From positions 7,220,610-7,284,609 of the forward strand of contig OZ024828.1 of NCBI GenBank assembly GCA_964016985.1: a DNA stretch of 64,000 nt, given 5' to 3'. Of this stretch, positions 42,440 through 53,592 are shown in pieces. Made by a program: the position numbers and the translations under genes. Position 1 is the stretch's first letter, and the number at the start of each line of letters is the position of its first letter. This DNA is from Anodontia alba (lineage: Eukaryota; Mollusca; Bivalvia; Lucinida; Lucinidae). The notes under the pieces were generated by a model. The model saw nothing but the letters and a program-made list of their open reading frames with translations, searched no databases and was not told the DNA's origin.

Positions 42440-44350
42440 GGATGTAAGTTGGTTTGAGAGAAGGAAATGTTGCCATCTTACAGCAGCAACCTAATAAGGG
42501 GAAGTAAATTTTGTTTGACAGAATGAAATGTTGCCACCTTATGGGAGGTAAATTGATTTGACAGGATGAAATGTTGCCACATTACAACAGCAAGCCAATA
42601 AAGGGAAAGTAAATTTGTTTGAATGAAATATTGCTGCATTACAGCAGCAAGCCAATAAGTGGCAAAAAAAACTGACAGAAGAAAATGTTGTTACAGAATA
42701 AAATGTTGCCACATCATAGCAGCAAGCCAATAATTGGAGGTAAATTGATTTGACTAGATGAAATGTTGCCACCTTACAGCATCAAGGCAATGATGGGTGC
42801 TAAACTGATTTGACTGGATGAAATATTGCAACCTTATAGCAGCCAGCTAATAATGAGTGATAAATGGATTTGACAGGATGAAATGTTGCCACCACCTTAT
42901 TGCAGCAAGGCAATGATGGATGGTAAACTGATCTGACAGGATGAAATGTAGCCACCTTTTAGCAGCAAGGCAATAATGGGTGGTTAACTGATTTGGCAGA
43001 ATGAATTGTTGCTACCTTATAGCAGCAAGCCAATAATGGGTGGTAAACTGATTTGACAGGATGAAATGTTGCCACATAGCAGTCAGCCAATAATAGGAGA
43101 TAAATGGATTTAACAAGATAAAAATGTTGCAACCTTATAGCAGCATGCCAACAATAGGAGATAGATCTGACAGGATGAAATGTTGCCACCTTATAGCAGC
43201 AAGCCAGTAATGGGAGGTAAATTGAATTGACTGGATGAACCTTTGCCACCTTATAGCTGCAAGCTAATAATGGGAGATAAACAGATTTGACATGATGAAA
43301 TATAGCCACTTTATAGCAGCAAGCCAATTATGAGAGATAAATGGATTTGACAGGATGAAATGTTGCAACCTTATAGAAGGAAGCCAATAATGGCTGGTAA
43401 ATTAATTTGTCAGAATAAAAAGTTGCCAGCTTATAGCAGCAAGTCAATAATAGGTGGTATATTGACAGAATGAAATGTTGCCAACTTATAGCAACTAGCC
43501 AATGATCAGAGGTAAACTGATTTGACAGGATGAAATGTAGCCACCTTATAGCAGCAAGGCAATAATGGGAGGTTAACTGATTTGACAGGATGAATTGTTG
43601 CTGCCTTATAGCAGCGAGCCAATAATTGGTGGTAAACTGATTTGACAGAATGAAATGTTGCCACCTCAAAGCAGTCAGCCAATAATGGGAGATAAATGGA
43701 TTTAACAAGATGAAATGTTGCAACCTTATAGCAGCAAGCCAATAATAGGAGATAGATAGATTTGACTGGGAGAAAAATTTATTTGGCTGGATGAACCTTT
43801 GCCATTTTATAGCAGCAAGGTAATAATGGGAGATAAACAGATTTGACATGATGAAATATAACCACTTTATAGCAGCAAGCCAATTATGAGAGATAAATGG
43901 GTTTGACGGGATGAAATGTTGCAACTTTATAGTAGGAAGCCAATAATGGCTGGTAAACTAATTTGTCAGAATAAAATGTTGCCACCTTATAGCAGCAAGT
44001 CAATAATAGGTGGTATATTGACTTGACAGAATGAAATGTTGCCAACTTATAGCAACTAGCCAATGATCAGAGGTAAACTGATCTGACATGATGAAATGTT
44101 GCCACTCATAGCAGCAAGCCAATAATGGGTGGTAAATTGATTTGACAGAATAGAATGTTGCCACCTTATAGCAGAAAGGCAATAATGGGAGATAAATGGA
44201 TTTGACAGAATGAAATGTTGCCATCTTATAGCAGAAAGACAAAAAGGGGAGGTAAATCAGACTTAAATGTTGCTACCTTATAGCAGCAAGCCAATAAGGA
44301 GAAATAAGTTAGTTTGACAAAATTAAATGTTGCTACATTATAGCAGCATA
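42440..44350. repeat. 61-bp tandem array, about 31 units
   Basis: Unit with GACAGGATGAAATGTTGCCA, CCTTATAGCAGCAAGCCAAT and AATGGGAGGTAAACTGATT. Divergence between units is 10-25 percent, and part of the array (about 43330-43500 versus 43870-44050) shows long stretches of closer match, so segments of several units were duplicated together. Minus-strand frames up to 198 codons cross it because many units lack stops; they are not taken as genes. Confidence 0.9.
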
Positions 44351-44449
44351 CCATATATAACACTACAAAAGCAGTAAAATAAGAAAAAAGTAAAAATTCA
44401 GGAAAATATACAGCATTCTGCTATATGATGTGACTGATTTGATGAAAAA

Positions 44450-44858
44450 AATATATTTACCCTAAGTATTCAGACAGGCAGGCCTAAGCAAACAGTGTAG
44501 ACTGGGACCAAATGCCACAGAATACAGCATCTGATCAGGGTCTACACTATTTATCAATGATCCATCAATGTTTACAAACATCAACAGATAGTAGAACAGA
44601 CTTGTTCAAATCTTACAAACTTAGTAACATAGCCCTTGATAAGATACTTTTTTCATTCCAAAAAATATTGATACATGTATTTTTCTACTTATGTAACAAA
44701 AACATATACTGTGGGTACTCATTAGAAGTGCCTCGCCGAGGCACTTCTAATGAGTACCCACAACATATGTTTTTGCGGAGAAATAAGAAAAACATTTAAC
44801 TGATACCCATTCTTATCTAGACCTATGTAGTAAGAAATACTAAGGGTAAATAGGGTAC
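44450..44858. mobile_element. Family O MITE with nested family E MITE
   Basis: O left end ATATTTACCCTAAGTATTCA and right end ATACTAAGGGTAAATAGGG; E at 44635-44826. Confidence 0.7.
44635..44826. mobile_element. Family E MITE nested in O
   Basis: GCCCTTGATAAGATAC ... CTTATCTAGACCTATG with a perfect core around GCCTCGCCGAGGC. Confidence 0.8.
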
Positions 44859-45003
44859 AGTGTAAACAAGCCAAAAATACTTAGATGTCTCACTTCAGGA
44901 AGAAACGGTTCAATGAAAAGCATTGCACAACTATGTAAAAGAGGTCTACAAAACATCTACTTCAAAACATATACCAAAAGCAGTTCCCACTGCCCTTACT
45001 CAC

Positions 45004-45036
45004 CATCATCAAATGAGGCAAGAATTTGTTCTTTAC
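45004..45036 (-). CDS. FN3-repeat protein, 33-nt micro-exon
   Basis: The acceptor GTACTGTTTCAG and the strong donor GTGAGTAAGG enclose 33 nt reading KEQILASFDD in the one frame that joins the flanking exons (2 + 30 + 1 nt). The downstream join gives FDD-DQSVMTDDNE and creates a continuous acidic run. It lies alone between two introns of about 6.4 and 11.9 kb. Its small size means automatic gene finders would probably miss it. It could be an alternatively used cassette, because removing 33 nt keeps the frame. Confidence 0.6.
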
Positions 45037-45137
45037 CTGAAACAGTACCACTAGATTGAGGCATGCAAAAAAAAAAAAAAAAAATCCATACCTTGTCACA
45101 TGGTTATCATATAACCTTAACAATTAGCTTCCTAGAC

Positions 45138-45397
45138 TTAACCCACTGTAGTCTGGAGACTCCTAAAAGGGTAACTGGCAAAATAGTCCAGACCCAGATC
45201 AGATGCCGCAAAATGCAGCATCAGATCAGGGTCTCCACTGTTTGCAAATAGTTTAGCCATATTTCTCCAGGAATATCTCATCTCATAGCTGGACATACCT
45301 AAAATTTAAATAGGACTCTTCCAATAAACAGTGGGGGTGGGAGGGGGGCGGGGGGGGGGGGGGGGGGGGGGGAGTCTATTCAGTCTACAATGGGTTA
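45138..45397. mobile_element. Family B TTAA MITE with poly-G tract
   Basis: TTAACCCACTGTAGTCTGGA ... CAGTCTACAATGGGTTAA. The GTGGGGGAG block of the family has expanded to a G-tract (45333-45373). Confidence 0.85.
45333..45373. repeat. Poly-G tract
   Basis: GGGGGTGGGAGGGGGGCG followed by a run of about 24 G. Likely G-quadruplex former on the plus strand. Confidence 0.85.
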
Positions 45398-45455
45398 AAC
45401 AGCAACAGACAACACATTTTTTCTCTCTCTCTCTTACAATATAATAAAGAAGAAG

Positions 45456-45668
45456 TTAACCCTTGTCTGCTGAACCCGGATATACCCTGTCTTTGCAAAC
45501 TGTGTAGATCCAGATCAGTTGGCTTCTGAAGAAGCCAACTGATCTGGATCTGCACTGTTTGTCATTAAGTATGTGAATTTATATCAATAATCTAGATCAA
45601 GGTATCTGATTGGCTGACAATTAGAAGTGGGCGTGGCATCTTTATTTATCCAGCAGGGCAAGAGTTAA
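45456..45668. mobile_element. Family A TTAA MITE
   Basis: TTAACCCTTGTCTGCTGAAC ... CAGCAGGGCAAGAGTTAA, full core. Confidence 0.88.
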
Positions 45669-45775
45669 GTAACCTAAGTAGAAAAACTGCAACCCTATTT
45701 TCTGGGAAATATATGAAAAAGTACTATCAATTCGTCAGATGCTGATTCTGCATAACCCATAAAGCACCGTTTAAA
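45665..45775. mobile_element. Family C MITE, right half, abutting family A
   Basis: From the shared TTAA at 45665-45668: ATTTTCTGGGAAATATATGA and CGTCAGATGCTGATTCTGC. Confidence 0.45.
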
Positions 45776-45788
45776 ACTGGAGCAAAAT

Positions 45789-46000
45789 ATTGTATTTCCC
45801 CTAAATATTGGAACACCTTATCTACTAACCATACTTGTCCTAAAATTTGAAATAGTTTATTCTACTACCTTTTTGATGTGTCTAAAATTGTGCTGGATGA
45901 GTGGATGAGCCTGCAAATAGTGTAGACCCTGACCAGACACTGCTTTCTGTGGCATCAGATCTGGGTCTGCCCTGTTTGCAAATGAATACTTACAGTTATT
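45789..46000. mobile_element. Family O MITE
   Basis: ATTGTATTTCCCCTAAATAT left, core CTGACCAGACACTGCTTTC, right AATGAATACTTACAG. Confidence 0.6.
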
Positions 46001-46004
46001 ATAA

Positions 46005-46168
46005 TAGAGTCTTAAATGTTTTCATTTTTTTCCAAGAAATTAAAGTGTCATATTTCATATAAATGAGATGTGACGTCAAGCCTTGTTTTCTTGGAAAATG
46101 AAAAAAAAAAAAAAAAAAAAATAGATTGTCATCTACTGATGTTGTGATTGACATTGTAAGGATTAATC
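46005..46168. mobile_element. Family D MITE
   Basis: GTCATATTTCATATAAATGA core with A-run (46100-46122), right GTAAGGATTAA. Confidence 0.55.
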
Positions 46169-46375
46169 AACCAAGCACAAATTACATTATGCCATGAACC
46201 CTGAAACCATGTCAGATGCACTTATTAACATCTTATGAAGAAACCTTGTCACTGTTCAAAGGAATTCTGTAAACATGATCAAATTTATGTGATGCAATTG
46301 ACTACCAAGTGGCCACAATTATACAATGTCGATGCAGCACTGATGCAATGTTGTATAAACATCATGTGTCTCATC

Positions 46376-46647
46376 ACGAAAACACGCCTATATAATTTTG
46401 ACCCCCTTAAACCCCACTTTTATATAGTAAAACTGGGGTTTACAGGGGTATACATTATTTATGTAATTTCTGCTCAAAAACATAGATTGTGGGTACTCGT
46501 TAGAACTGCCTCGATGAGGCGGTTCTAACGAGTATCCACAATCTATGTTTTTAGCAGAAATATGAAAAATATCAGAATATTTTATCTGAAAATTTGTCAT
46601 TTTTTGGTGATAAAATTTTCAGTGTATTTGAATAGGCGTGTTTTCGT
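46376..46647. mobile_element. E3 MITE
   Basis: Ends ACGAAAACACGCCTATA and AATAGGCGTGTTTTCGT; core ACATAGATTGTGGGTACTCG with perfect inverse. Same family as 62074-62343. Confidence 0.88.
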
Positions 46648-47205
46648 AATGTGTTCGGTATCTATCTCTGTAACGGTTCATCTTCCTTTCTTTTCTCTTA
46701 ATAAAAAAAAAAAAAAAAAAAATGAGAACGAAAAGTCAATCCTGTAAGCATTGCTCTCTTCTTTTTCTCTTTTTAATGAAATTCATGGCATTTATTTCAT
46801 AATCTCAGAAACTTATTTATATTCCTCCTGAAACAAGTTTATAAATTTATGTGTTGAGATTTTTTTAACAATATTTTCTTATATGAAATGTCAATTAAAG
46901 TATACACTGTTAGCAGTTTTATATTATACTGGGGTTTTTTAACACTACAAGCTGACGGTACAAATGTGAATATCTTATCTGCTAGAGTCTACTATGATTT
47001 TAATTTTCAATTTCTCAAAATTAAGATAACCAAACCTAGCCCTTCATCTTCAAACCAGAAAGCTCACTTTAAAGATTTAAAGGTAAGATTTTTTCTCATA
47101 TAATGCAAAAGCAAACCTAAGATTTACCCAGTCCATGAGCAGAGGGGACACAGTGGAAATCAGTAAAATAATTGCTGAACAATTCAACCAAACAAATTCT
47201 TCTGA
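46648..47205. other. No feature recognised
   Basis: AT-rich, 20-nt A-run at 46703-46722; no splice-supported exon. Confidence 0.4.
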
Positions 47206-47208
47206 ATT

Positions 47209-47360
47209 ATAAACTCCTAAAGCACTTAGCAAAATTTGGTCTAGACATTTCATGTGAATTGTCTGCTTGGCAGACAATTCACATAAAATGTCAAAACTTA
47301 TTTTCTATGAAAATGAAAAAATAAAAGTATCATCTGCAACAGTTGTGATTTGCACTTTAA
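47209..47360. mobile_element. Family D TTAA MITE
   Basis: AACTCCTAAAGCACTTAGC left, core GACATTTCATGTGAATTGTC, right GATTTGCACTTTAA. Confidence 0.75.
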
Positions 47361-47572
47361 CCCACTTTAGTCTGAAGACCCACAAATGGTAATTGGCAAA
47401 CAGTGCAGATCTAGATCAGATGCCACAGAAGGATGTCTCCAACATCAGCAAATATTTTAGTCTTTTTTCTCTAGAAATATCTAAATCACACAGCCTAACA
47501 TACCTGAAATTGCAATTGGACTCTTTCAATATATATAGTGTGGGGGAGTTTATTAAGTCTTAAACAGGTTAA
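47357..47572. mobile_element. Family B MITE sharing a TTAA with family D
   Basis: TTAACCCACTTTAGTCTGAA from 47357; core half deleted; right TTAAACAGGTTAA. Confidence 0.7.
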
Positions 47573-47694
47573 GTGGTAGTGATTGTTTTTTACCTGCATG
47601 GACAAGGCTGCCCATTTAACTGTTACCAATAATTGTGTAGACAATGTTTCAGCTGCAACTGAAAGACCTTCCACATAGGTAAAACTTTGATCAC

Positions 47695-47930
47695 TATTAT
47701 AACTCACTGTATTTATGCTAAATATTGTGACACCTTAACTCATTACCATACTCATTACCTAGATTTTGAACAAATCCATTTTACCACCTGTCTGAGGGTC
47801 TAAAAACTGCTGAATGATTGGCAAAGTGTGCAGACCCTGATCAGATACTGCATTCTGCAACATCTGATCTGGGTCTGCACTGTTTGATCAGGCATGTCTG
47901 TCCCAATACCGAGTAAACAAGATAATTGCA
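47695..47930. mobile_element. Family O MITE
   Basis: TTTATGCTAAATATTGTGAC left, core CCTGATCAGATACTGC and inverse, right CTGTCCCAATACCGAG. Confidence 0.65.
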
Positions 47931-48240
47931 TATTCAGATGAATTGAATGGTTGAAGCACAAATATTACTTTGCTGATTCATATATTACCCCAATTTAGAG
48001 CAGGCAAAGAGATGTCATAAACACCTAAAAATGAACACATCAGATCAAAGCCAGTTATTTTTAGTCTGCATAGAAATATTCAAAGAAAACATTTTATGTA
48101 ATTTAAGCAGTTTGTTTTCAACTAAACAGATTACAAATCAACCAATGTGGTACAAACAATAATAGGTAATGATACAATTGTGAATTAGTAACCCAGCCCA
48201 GAGGATCAAGACAGGTGTAAGAGAATCAGTGCCATACATA

Positions 48241-48603
48241 GGGGCAGATTCAGCGGTGGTTCAGGGGCTTCGGCTGACCCCCTTTTGACTCAAAATTTTA
48301 TTTTCATGGGAAATTTTGGATAATTCCGATAAATTTGTGATACCATATTTACTCTAAATATTCACACCCCTTACTCTTTATCTTATACTTCTCTTCAACA
48401 AGACCATTTTACTACCTGTGACTTTATGCAAAATTGTTGGGTGAGTGGTAAACAGTGTCATCATGATCAGATGCCGCATTCTGTGGCACCCGATCTGGGT
48501 CTACACTGTTTGCTCAGGCCCGTTTGTCTGAATACTTACAGTAAGTATGGTAAGTTGAACAAAATGCACCCCCTCAGAAATTATCCTGGATCTGCCCCTG
48601 ATA
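48241..48603. mobile_element. Family R element with nested family O
   Basis: Inverted ends GGGGCAGATTCAG and CTGGATCTGCCCC; the O copy occupies about 48345-48555 (CATATTTACTCTAAATATTC ... GAATACTTACAGTAAG). Confidence 0.6.
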
Positions 48604-48741
48604 CAAGGGATCAACACACCATTTATATTATGTATACTGTCACAGTTTGGAGTGTCTCTAGATTTTGTTTTATCACTGGGAATGACATGCAAATCAACAA
48701 AATAACTGTTGCAGCAGAACAAATCACTTCTTCAGGTTTTT

Positions 48742-48960
48742 AGTTAAGGTGAATGGAGTCACCTATAGGGGAGACAACTTTGCCAAAATTATTTTTGCCT
48801 CCCTTTTGAAAAGGGGTCTACTCTAAAAGGAAAGAATTTGCTAGAGTAGACCCCTTTTCAGAAGGAGGTTGGCGTGCAGCAAAGCAATCAGGAAGTCACA
48901 AAAGTTGTCTCCCTTGTAAAGAATAGTGGAAAAACTATCAGGTGAATCCAGTCCCCCTAA
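48742..48960. mobile_element. Family G MITE
   Basis: AGGGGAGACAACTTTGCCAA, GAAAAGGGGTCTACTCTAAA and inverse, CACAAAAGTTGTCTCCC. Confidence 0.8.
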
Positions 48961-49946
48961 ACTTATTGGTGATTTTTTTTTTATCTATTTATTTATTTAT
49001 TTTCTTTTTTTTTTCAAAGACAGAAAATGTTGTAGTTTAAAAATTGCAACACTTTCCCTGTAGGTAAAAATCAATCATGAATATGATTTAACAGCAGAAC
49101 TGCAACAACTATTTTATCGATTAGTATGTAACCTGACTTATTGTTGGTAACTGGTATGTGTGCAATCAATGCACCAGTCAAAAAAGGTCTGAGAATTTCA
49201 TTTAAAAAATGGCAGATGTCAGTGTATAAAAATTATTTCCCTGAAAATGACCTATCATTAATACAGGAATGAATTTCATTTTTGTGAATTTTATCAATGT
49301 GTAAACGCAGACAAATCACTCACAACTCTATTAATGTTTAAGTTTGTGAGTGATTCACTGGTGCTTATTCATCAATAAAATGTACAAAAATAAAAATCAT
49401 TTCTTATAATGGCCAAAGGTAATATTTATGTCGAAAATATGTGAAAAATAGCTCATTTTAGAAATTCGCATGAACAAAATAGTTCCAGGATTTCTACTCA
49501 ATGGATTTATTCTAAGTATAAATCCAGTATTCAATGTGCTCTTGGCCAATCAAATTGGGCCAAATACATGTAACTGAGTTGGAATTACTTTTTGTTAAAA
49601 CATCATTCACAAATTAAGGCTACATATGAAAAAAATGAATATCATTTTGTTGTCAATCAGCAAAATAAGAAAAATCACACATCCAGCTTTGCAGGGAAAA
49701 TATGACTAATATGTAGCTGATTTTTTTTATGTAATCTACAAAGACTGAGAAACTATGCTATAGTGAAGGATCAGTTTTGCCCTCTGCTATTTTGAGACAT
49801 TCCAATCAGCGACAATAACAAGTGTATGTACCATGGATATATCCAATAAAGTTGATCTTTCTAGTGTGATCTCTACCATGCATAGCTGTATAATAACAAA
49901 GAAATAAAACTTTAATAAAAATCAACTACAGTTATTGTATTGTTAA
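48961..49946. other. No gene; one hairpin
   Basis: Hairpin AATCACTCACAA ... TTGTGAGTGATT at 49314-49357; T-rich tract 48972-49016. Rest unassigned. Confidence 0.4.
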
Positions 49947-50441
49947 GGTGCACGACCCACCTCTTATCACTATCAATGTGTATACAAAGTTTTGTTGAAT
50001 ATCCCATATGGTTAGAGACTTATGGCAATTTCCATACGTTCATATTTTTGGCCTAAGCATTGCCTCAGGGGATAAAAAGTGACAGCCTTTTGGCAATTCC
50101 TTTGGCTAGATCTTGTCAATATTACTTTTTATACAAAAGTTTATCTAAATATTCTATATGTTTGAAGACCTAAGGCAATTTGCATATTTTCACATTTTTG
50201 GCCTTGGCATTGCCTCGGTTGGTGAAAAGAAGCATTTGGCAATTCCTTTGGCTAGATCTTGTCAATATCTATCTAGGTGCAAAAAATATCAAAGTATTCC
50301 TAATGGTTCAAGAATTATGCCTATTTTCACTAACTGACCAAGACAGACTGTAGGATGGTTGGTCAAACTCACAAGTTGATTATAGGGCACACTCCCAAAG
50401 TCAACCTTAGTAAGTTGGTGGACTTTTCTGTGGGTCGTGCA
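49947..50441. mobile_element. TIR element with internal tandem units
   Basis: Inverted ends GGTGCACGACCCAC and GTGGGTCGTGC. Inside, about 2.5 units of 120-135 bp (CATATTTTTGGCCTAAGCAT, TTGGCAATTCCTTTGGCTAG, TCTTGTCAATAT). Confidence 0.75.
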
Positions 50442-50596
50442 ATAAAAACAAACCTTAAGAGTCTACTAAGTAAAGATGTAAATGGCATTTAAGTAACAAA
50501 CATAAATGTATATGTACAACAGAACATGGAAAGGAATGACTGATACTAATGATGAACAATTTTCATGATAAACATGCAATTGTGTTTTTTTTAAGG

Positions 50597-50832
50597 GAAT
50601 GGATACACCTCCAAGGGACGTAACTCTGACAGGGAATTATTTGCCTCCCTTCTGATTGTGAGCTATGCTGAAAGGAAAAACAAATTCTTGCTCCCAAAGC
50701 AAATTCTTTCCTCTATGAGTAGCCCTCAGTTTTGAGAAGATCAAATACTAGGGAAGTAGTTACCTGTCTGAAAAGTTGTCTCCTTTTGCAAAATGGTAAG
50801 AAAATCATTTTGGTGTATCCATTCACAATAGG
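50597..50832. mobile_element. Family G MITE
   Basis: GAATGGATACACCTCCAAGG and TTGGTGTATCCATTC are inverted ends; core AAACAAATTCTTGCTCCCAA with inverse. Confidence 0.8.
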
Positions 50833-51025
50833 AGGCTGAATGGTGAGGTCAACATATTCTTTTTCCAAATGTGACAAAAATAAAAAGTAACTCGCCTTTC
50901 ATGTATCATATATTTATTTTGAAATTGTGACATTCATGTACATTCCAGTGTTTCATGCTCCAGTTAAACATGTGACATCAAAGCACCAGATAAATGATAA
51001 TTCGAAGGATTATTTTTGTTATCAT

Positions 51026-51232
51026 ATTTACACTAAATATTGAGACATTTTAACTCCCAACCATATCTGTCCTAAAATTTAAAAAGATCCAATTTACTAC
51101 CTGTTGATATGTTTAAAAACTGACCAATGATTAGCAAACAGAGTAGACCTAGATCAGATGCTGCTTCAGCAGCATCTGATCTAGCTCTACACTGTTTCTT
51201 CAGACCTATCTCTTCCAATACTTAGGATAAAT
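51026..51232. mobile_element. Family O MITE
   Basis: CATATTTACACTAAATATTG left, perfect core CTAGATCAGATGCTGC/GCAGCATCTGATCTAG, right CCAATACTTAGGATAAATAT. Confidence 0.8.
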
Positions 51233-51363
51233 ATGTTTGTTTGTTGTTTTATTTTGTTTTGTTTATCAGAAAAACATACACTTGCAACTCTATAAACTAT
51301 GATATGTTTTAGTAAAAAAAAAACAAAAACAAAAAAAACCCTAAATTACCATCATATCTGGAG

Positions 51364-51422
51364 CTATGTCGGACATGTTTCTGTGTAATATAATGTGCCC
51401 TTGTCACAACAACAGGACCAAC
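51364..51422 (-). CDS. Possible read-through C-terminus (alternative end)
   Basis: If the weak donor at 51422 is not used, the large exon reads on for about 19 codons (GWSCCCDKGTLYYTETCPT) to a TAG stop. That stop lies in a fragment of a family E MITE end (TATCTGGAGCTATG, 51353-51367), so this C-terminus, if real, was fixed by a transposon remnant. The alternative is ordinary intron sequence. RNA evidence would decide. Confidence 0.3.
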
Positions 51423-52970
51423 CTCCTTCATCATTCACACCACCCATTGTATCAGCATACACAGCTATAGCTCTCATCTTGGCAGCCTCCTCTCTGGGGT
51501 CAACGTATCTCCCATAATCACCTCTGTAATTCCTGTCAAAACTTCTCGAATATCTGAGTGCCTGCATGTGTCTGGGACTATGTCTTCCCATTTCTTCTTT
51601 CCCTCTGCCCCAACGATATTCTTCAGGTGTTCTGATATTCCGCTCTCTGAAGGTATCATTTTCAGGGCTCAACTTTCTTCTTTCTGACCTTCCTTTTTTC
51701 TCTTTCCTTGAGTAGTCCTCAGGGCTCCTGTATGACCTATGAGTGTTGCTGTCCCTTTGGCTTCTCATCCCATCTCCTCTCTCTCTTCTTGATCTCTGTG
51801 TGTCTTCTGGACTACTGTCTTGAAATCTTAGGCTTTTATCCTCTGCAGGACTATAGCTACGGTTTCTTGGGTATCCATCTGGACTTCTCATACTTTTTCT
51901 ATGAGACCTGGTGTAGTCTGTTGGTGGAAGTTTATATCGCTCTCCATGTGGTACCTTGTTGTATTCCATTTGTATATCTTCGTTGTCTTCTTCAGCTAGC
52001 TTTCTTCTGTAATACTCTCTGTTTCTGTCAGAATCCATTTCTCTTCTATAATAATCTTCAAAAGCCTGTCTGTCCCTTGACCTCATTGTATCATATCCTT
52101 GATCCCTTTCTCGTCTGATGAAGTCCTCATACTCTTCTCGGTACCGCACTTCCCAAGGAGGTGTATATCTACCATGATAAGGATACTCTCTAAAATATCT
52201 ATCTCTGGGATCTCTTGGATATCCATCATATCTGAAGTCTGGAGGAAATCTTCTGTCTCTTTCATAATCATGAGTGGAGCTATATCCCTCATCTCTTGTT
52301 GGTCTTCCTGGTGGTCCTGGTGGTCCAACACTTCCAGAACCAGGAGTGGTGGCACCCTGTACAGCTGCAGCAGTTGGTTCTTGTGTATTCTGATTAAGAA
52401 ATCCACCCTTCTTTTTGCCAGTTAATTTCTTTAACCGTTGTACATTTCCAACTAATGCTGCCACATTCTTTCCAGCTTCTGCCATACTCCTTCCTGCTTT
52501 AGTTCCTGGAGCTTGGATTTCTATCTCCTTAGTCTTTGATAAAGCATCTGTGAATGCTTTTGTCTTATCAACATAATTCTTCAGCCTCTTTAAATTATAC
52601 CTGTTAGGCTGCTGAAGTTTTACTGGACCTATGGCAACTCTGAGAAGTTTTTCTTGTCTTATAAAGCCAATTATTGCTTTGCAAATTGTCTTAAATGTTA
52701 ATGCTCTTTTCTTTGTATGTTCTGTCAGGTCAATATTTGGAACCTTCTTGGGTCCAATTCTTGCAACTTTACCTAAAGCATTCCAACCAATTTTTCTATT
52801 TGCTTGTGAATCCTGACGTGGGGTGGGAGAATGAGAGCGACTTCGCTCGCGAGCCAGATAAGAAGAGATTCCAGAGCTAATTCTGTCATGACTTTCTCGT
52901 CCACTTTCATCCTCTTCAAAAGATTTGGACCTGAATTTGGCGCTCTGCTTTCTAAGTGGTACTACTCCAT
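51423..52970 (-). CDS. FN3-repeat protein, large exon with basic segment and charged disordered region
   Basis: An open frame of about 516 codons that begins after the acceptor GCCACTAG. Residues 1-50 are Ser/Arg-rich (ARERSRSHSPTPRQ). About residues 55-185 form a Lys-rich, likely helical basic segment (NALGKVARIGPKKVPN through LKKLTGKKKGGF). Residues 200-225 are Ala/Gly/Pro-rich (GPPGPPGRP). The rest is an RDRERY-type region full of Arg, Tyr, Asp and Ser (YRREMDSDRNREYYRR). The donor is uncertain: GGAG|GTTGGT at 51422 gives the phase 1 needed for the next exon, but it is a weak donor. Without splicing, the frame stops at 51364-51366 after a Cys-rich tail. The composition resembles RS/RD-type disordered proteins. 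No family is recognised. Confidence 0.75.
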
Positions 52971-53130
52971 CTAGTGGCAAAAGAAATAAAATCATACATC
53001 TCGCAGGACTATGCCTTCAAGAACTGACTATTTGTCTTTAATTTTGATTCTTTCCTCTCCTTGACTTGCTGTATTTATTTCAAATAAATAAATAATAACA
53101 AAAGTAGAAAAATTACCTATAAAAGCTTTA

Positions 53131-53370
53131 AGAGGACTGGTCAGACTTTCAGGGGAGGCATCTATGTCAAAACTGTTTGCTCTTCCTTCTGAAATGAACT
53201 CTATCTTTAAAGGGAAGTATTCAGTCTCCTTGGGAGCAAATTCTTTCCTTTTAGAGTAGATCCCTTTTCAGAAAGGTTTTGATGTGCAGGAAAGCAAACT
53301 GGAAGTCACAAAAGCTGTCACTCTTGTATAAACATGGCAGAAAATCTACCAAGTGTATCCAGTCTCCTTA
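53131..53370. mobile_element. Family G MITE
   Basis: GAAATGAACTCTATCTTTAA, GGGAGCAAATTCTTTCCTTT, CACAAAAGCTGTCACTC, CAAGTGTATCCAGTC. Confidence 0.7.
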
Positions 53371-53592
53371 ATTTTCCTAGAACAGAAAAGTTTTCTCTTT
53401 ATTTTAAAAGAACAATAAGTATTAGAAGAATAACTTCAGTCTATTTTTTTTTTTTCTTTCAGAGGACTTTGACAAGTGCTCAACTAAAACAGAAAAAATC
53501 AGGTGATGAGTTTAAATAGTTTTATTGTGAAAATACACAAGAATCCCTTTATAACACATTCAATTATAGCATGATACTTGGATATAGCACAA

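Noticed and set aside
42114..42476. 120-codon minus-strand frame at the start of the 61-bp array
   Set aside because: No splice-compatible join to the main gene, last part is repeat-derived, and no recognisable domain.
43328..43924. 198-codon minus-strand reading frame
   Set aside because: It lies wholly in the 61-bp tandem array and translates repeat units in rotating frames; no start context, splice site or non-repeat sequence.
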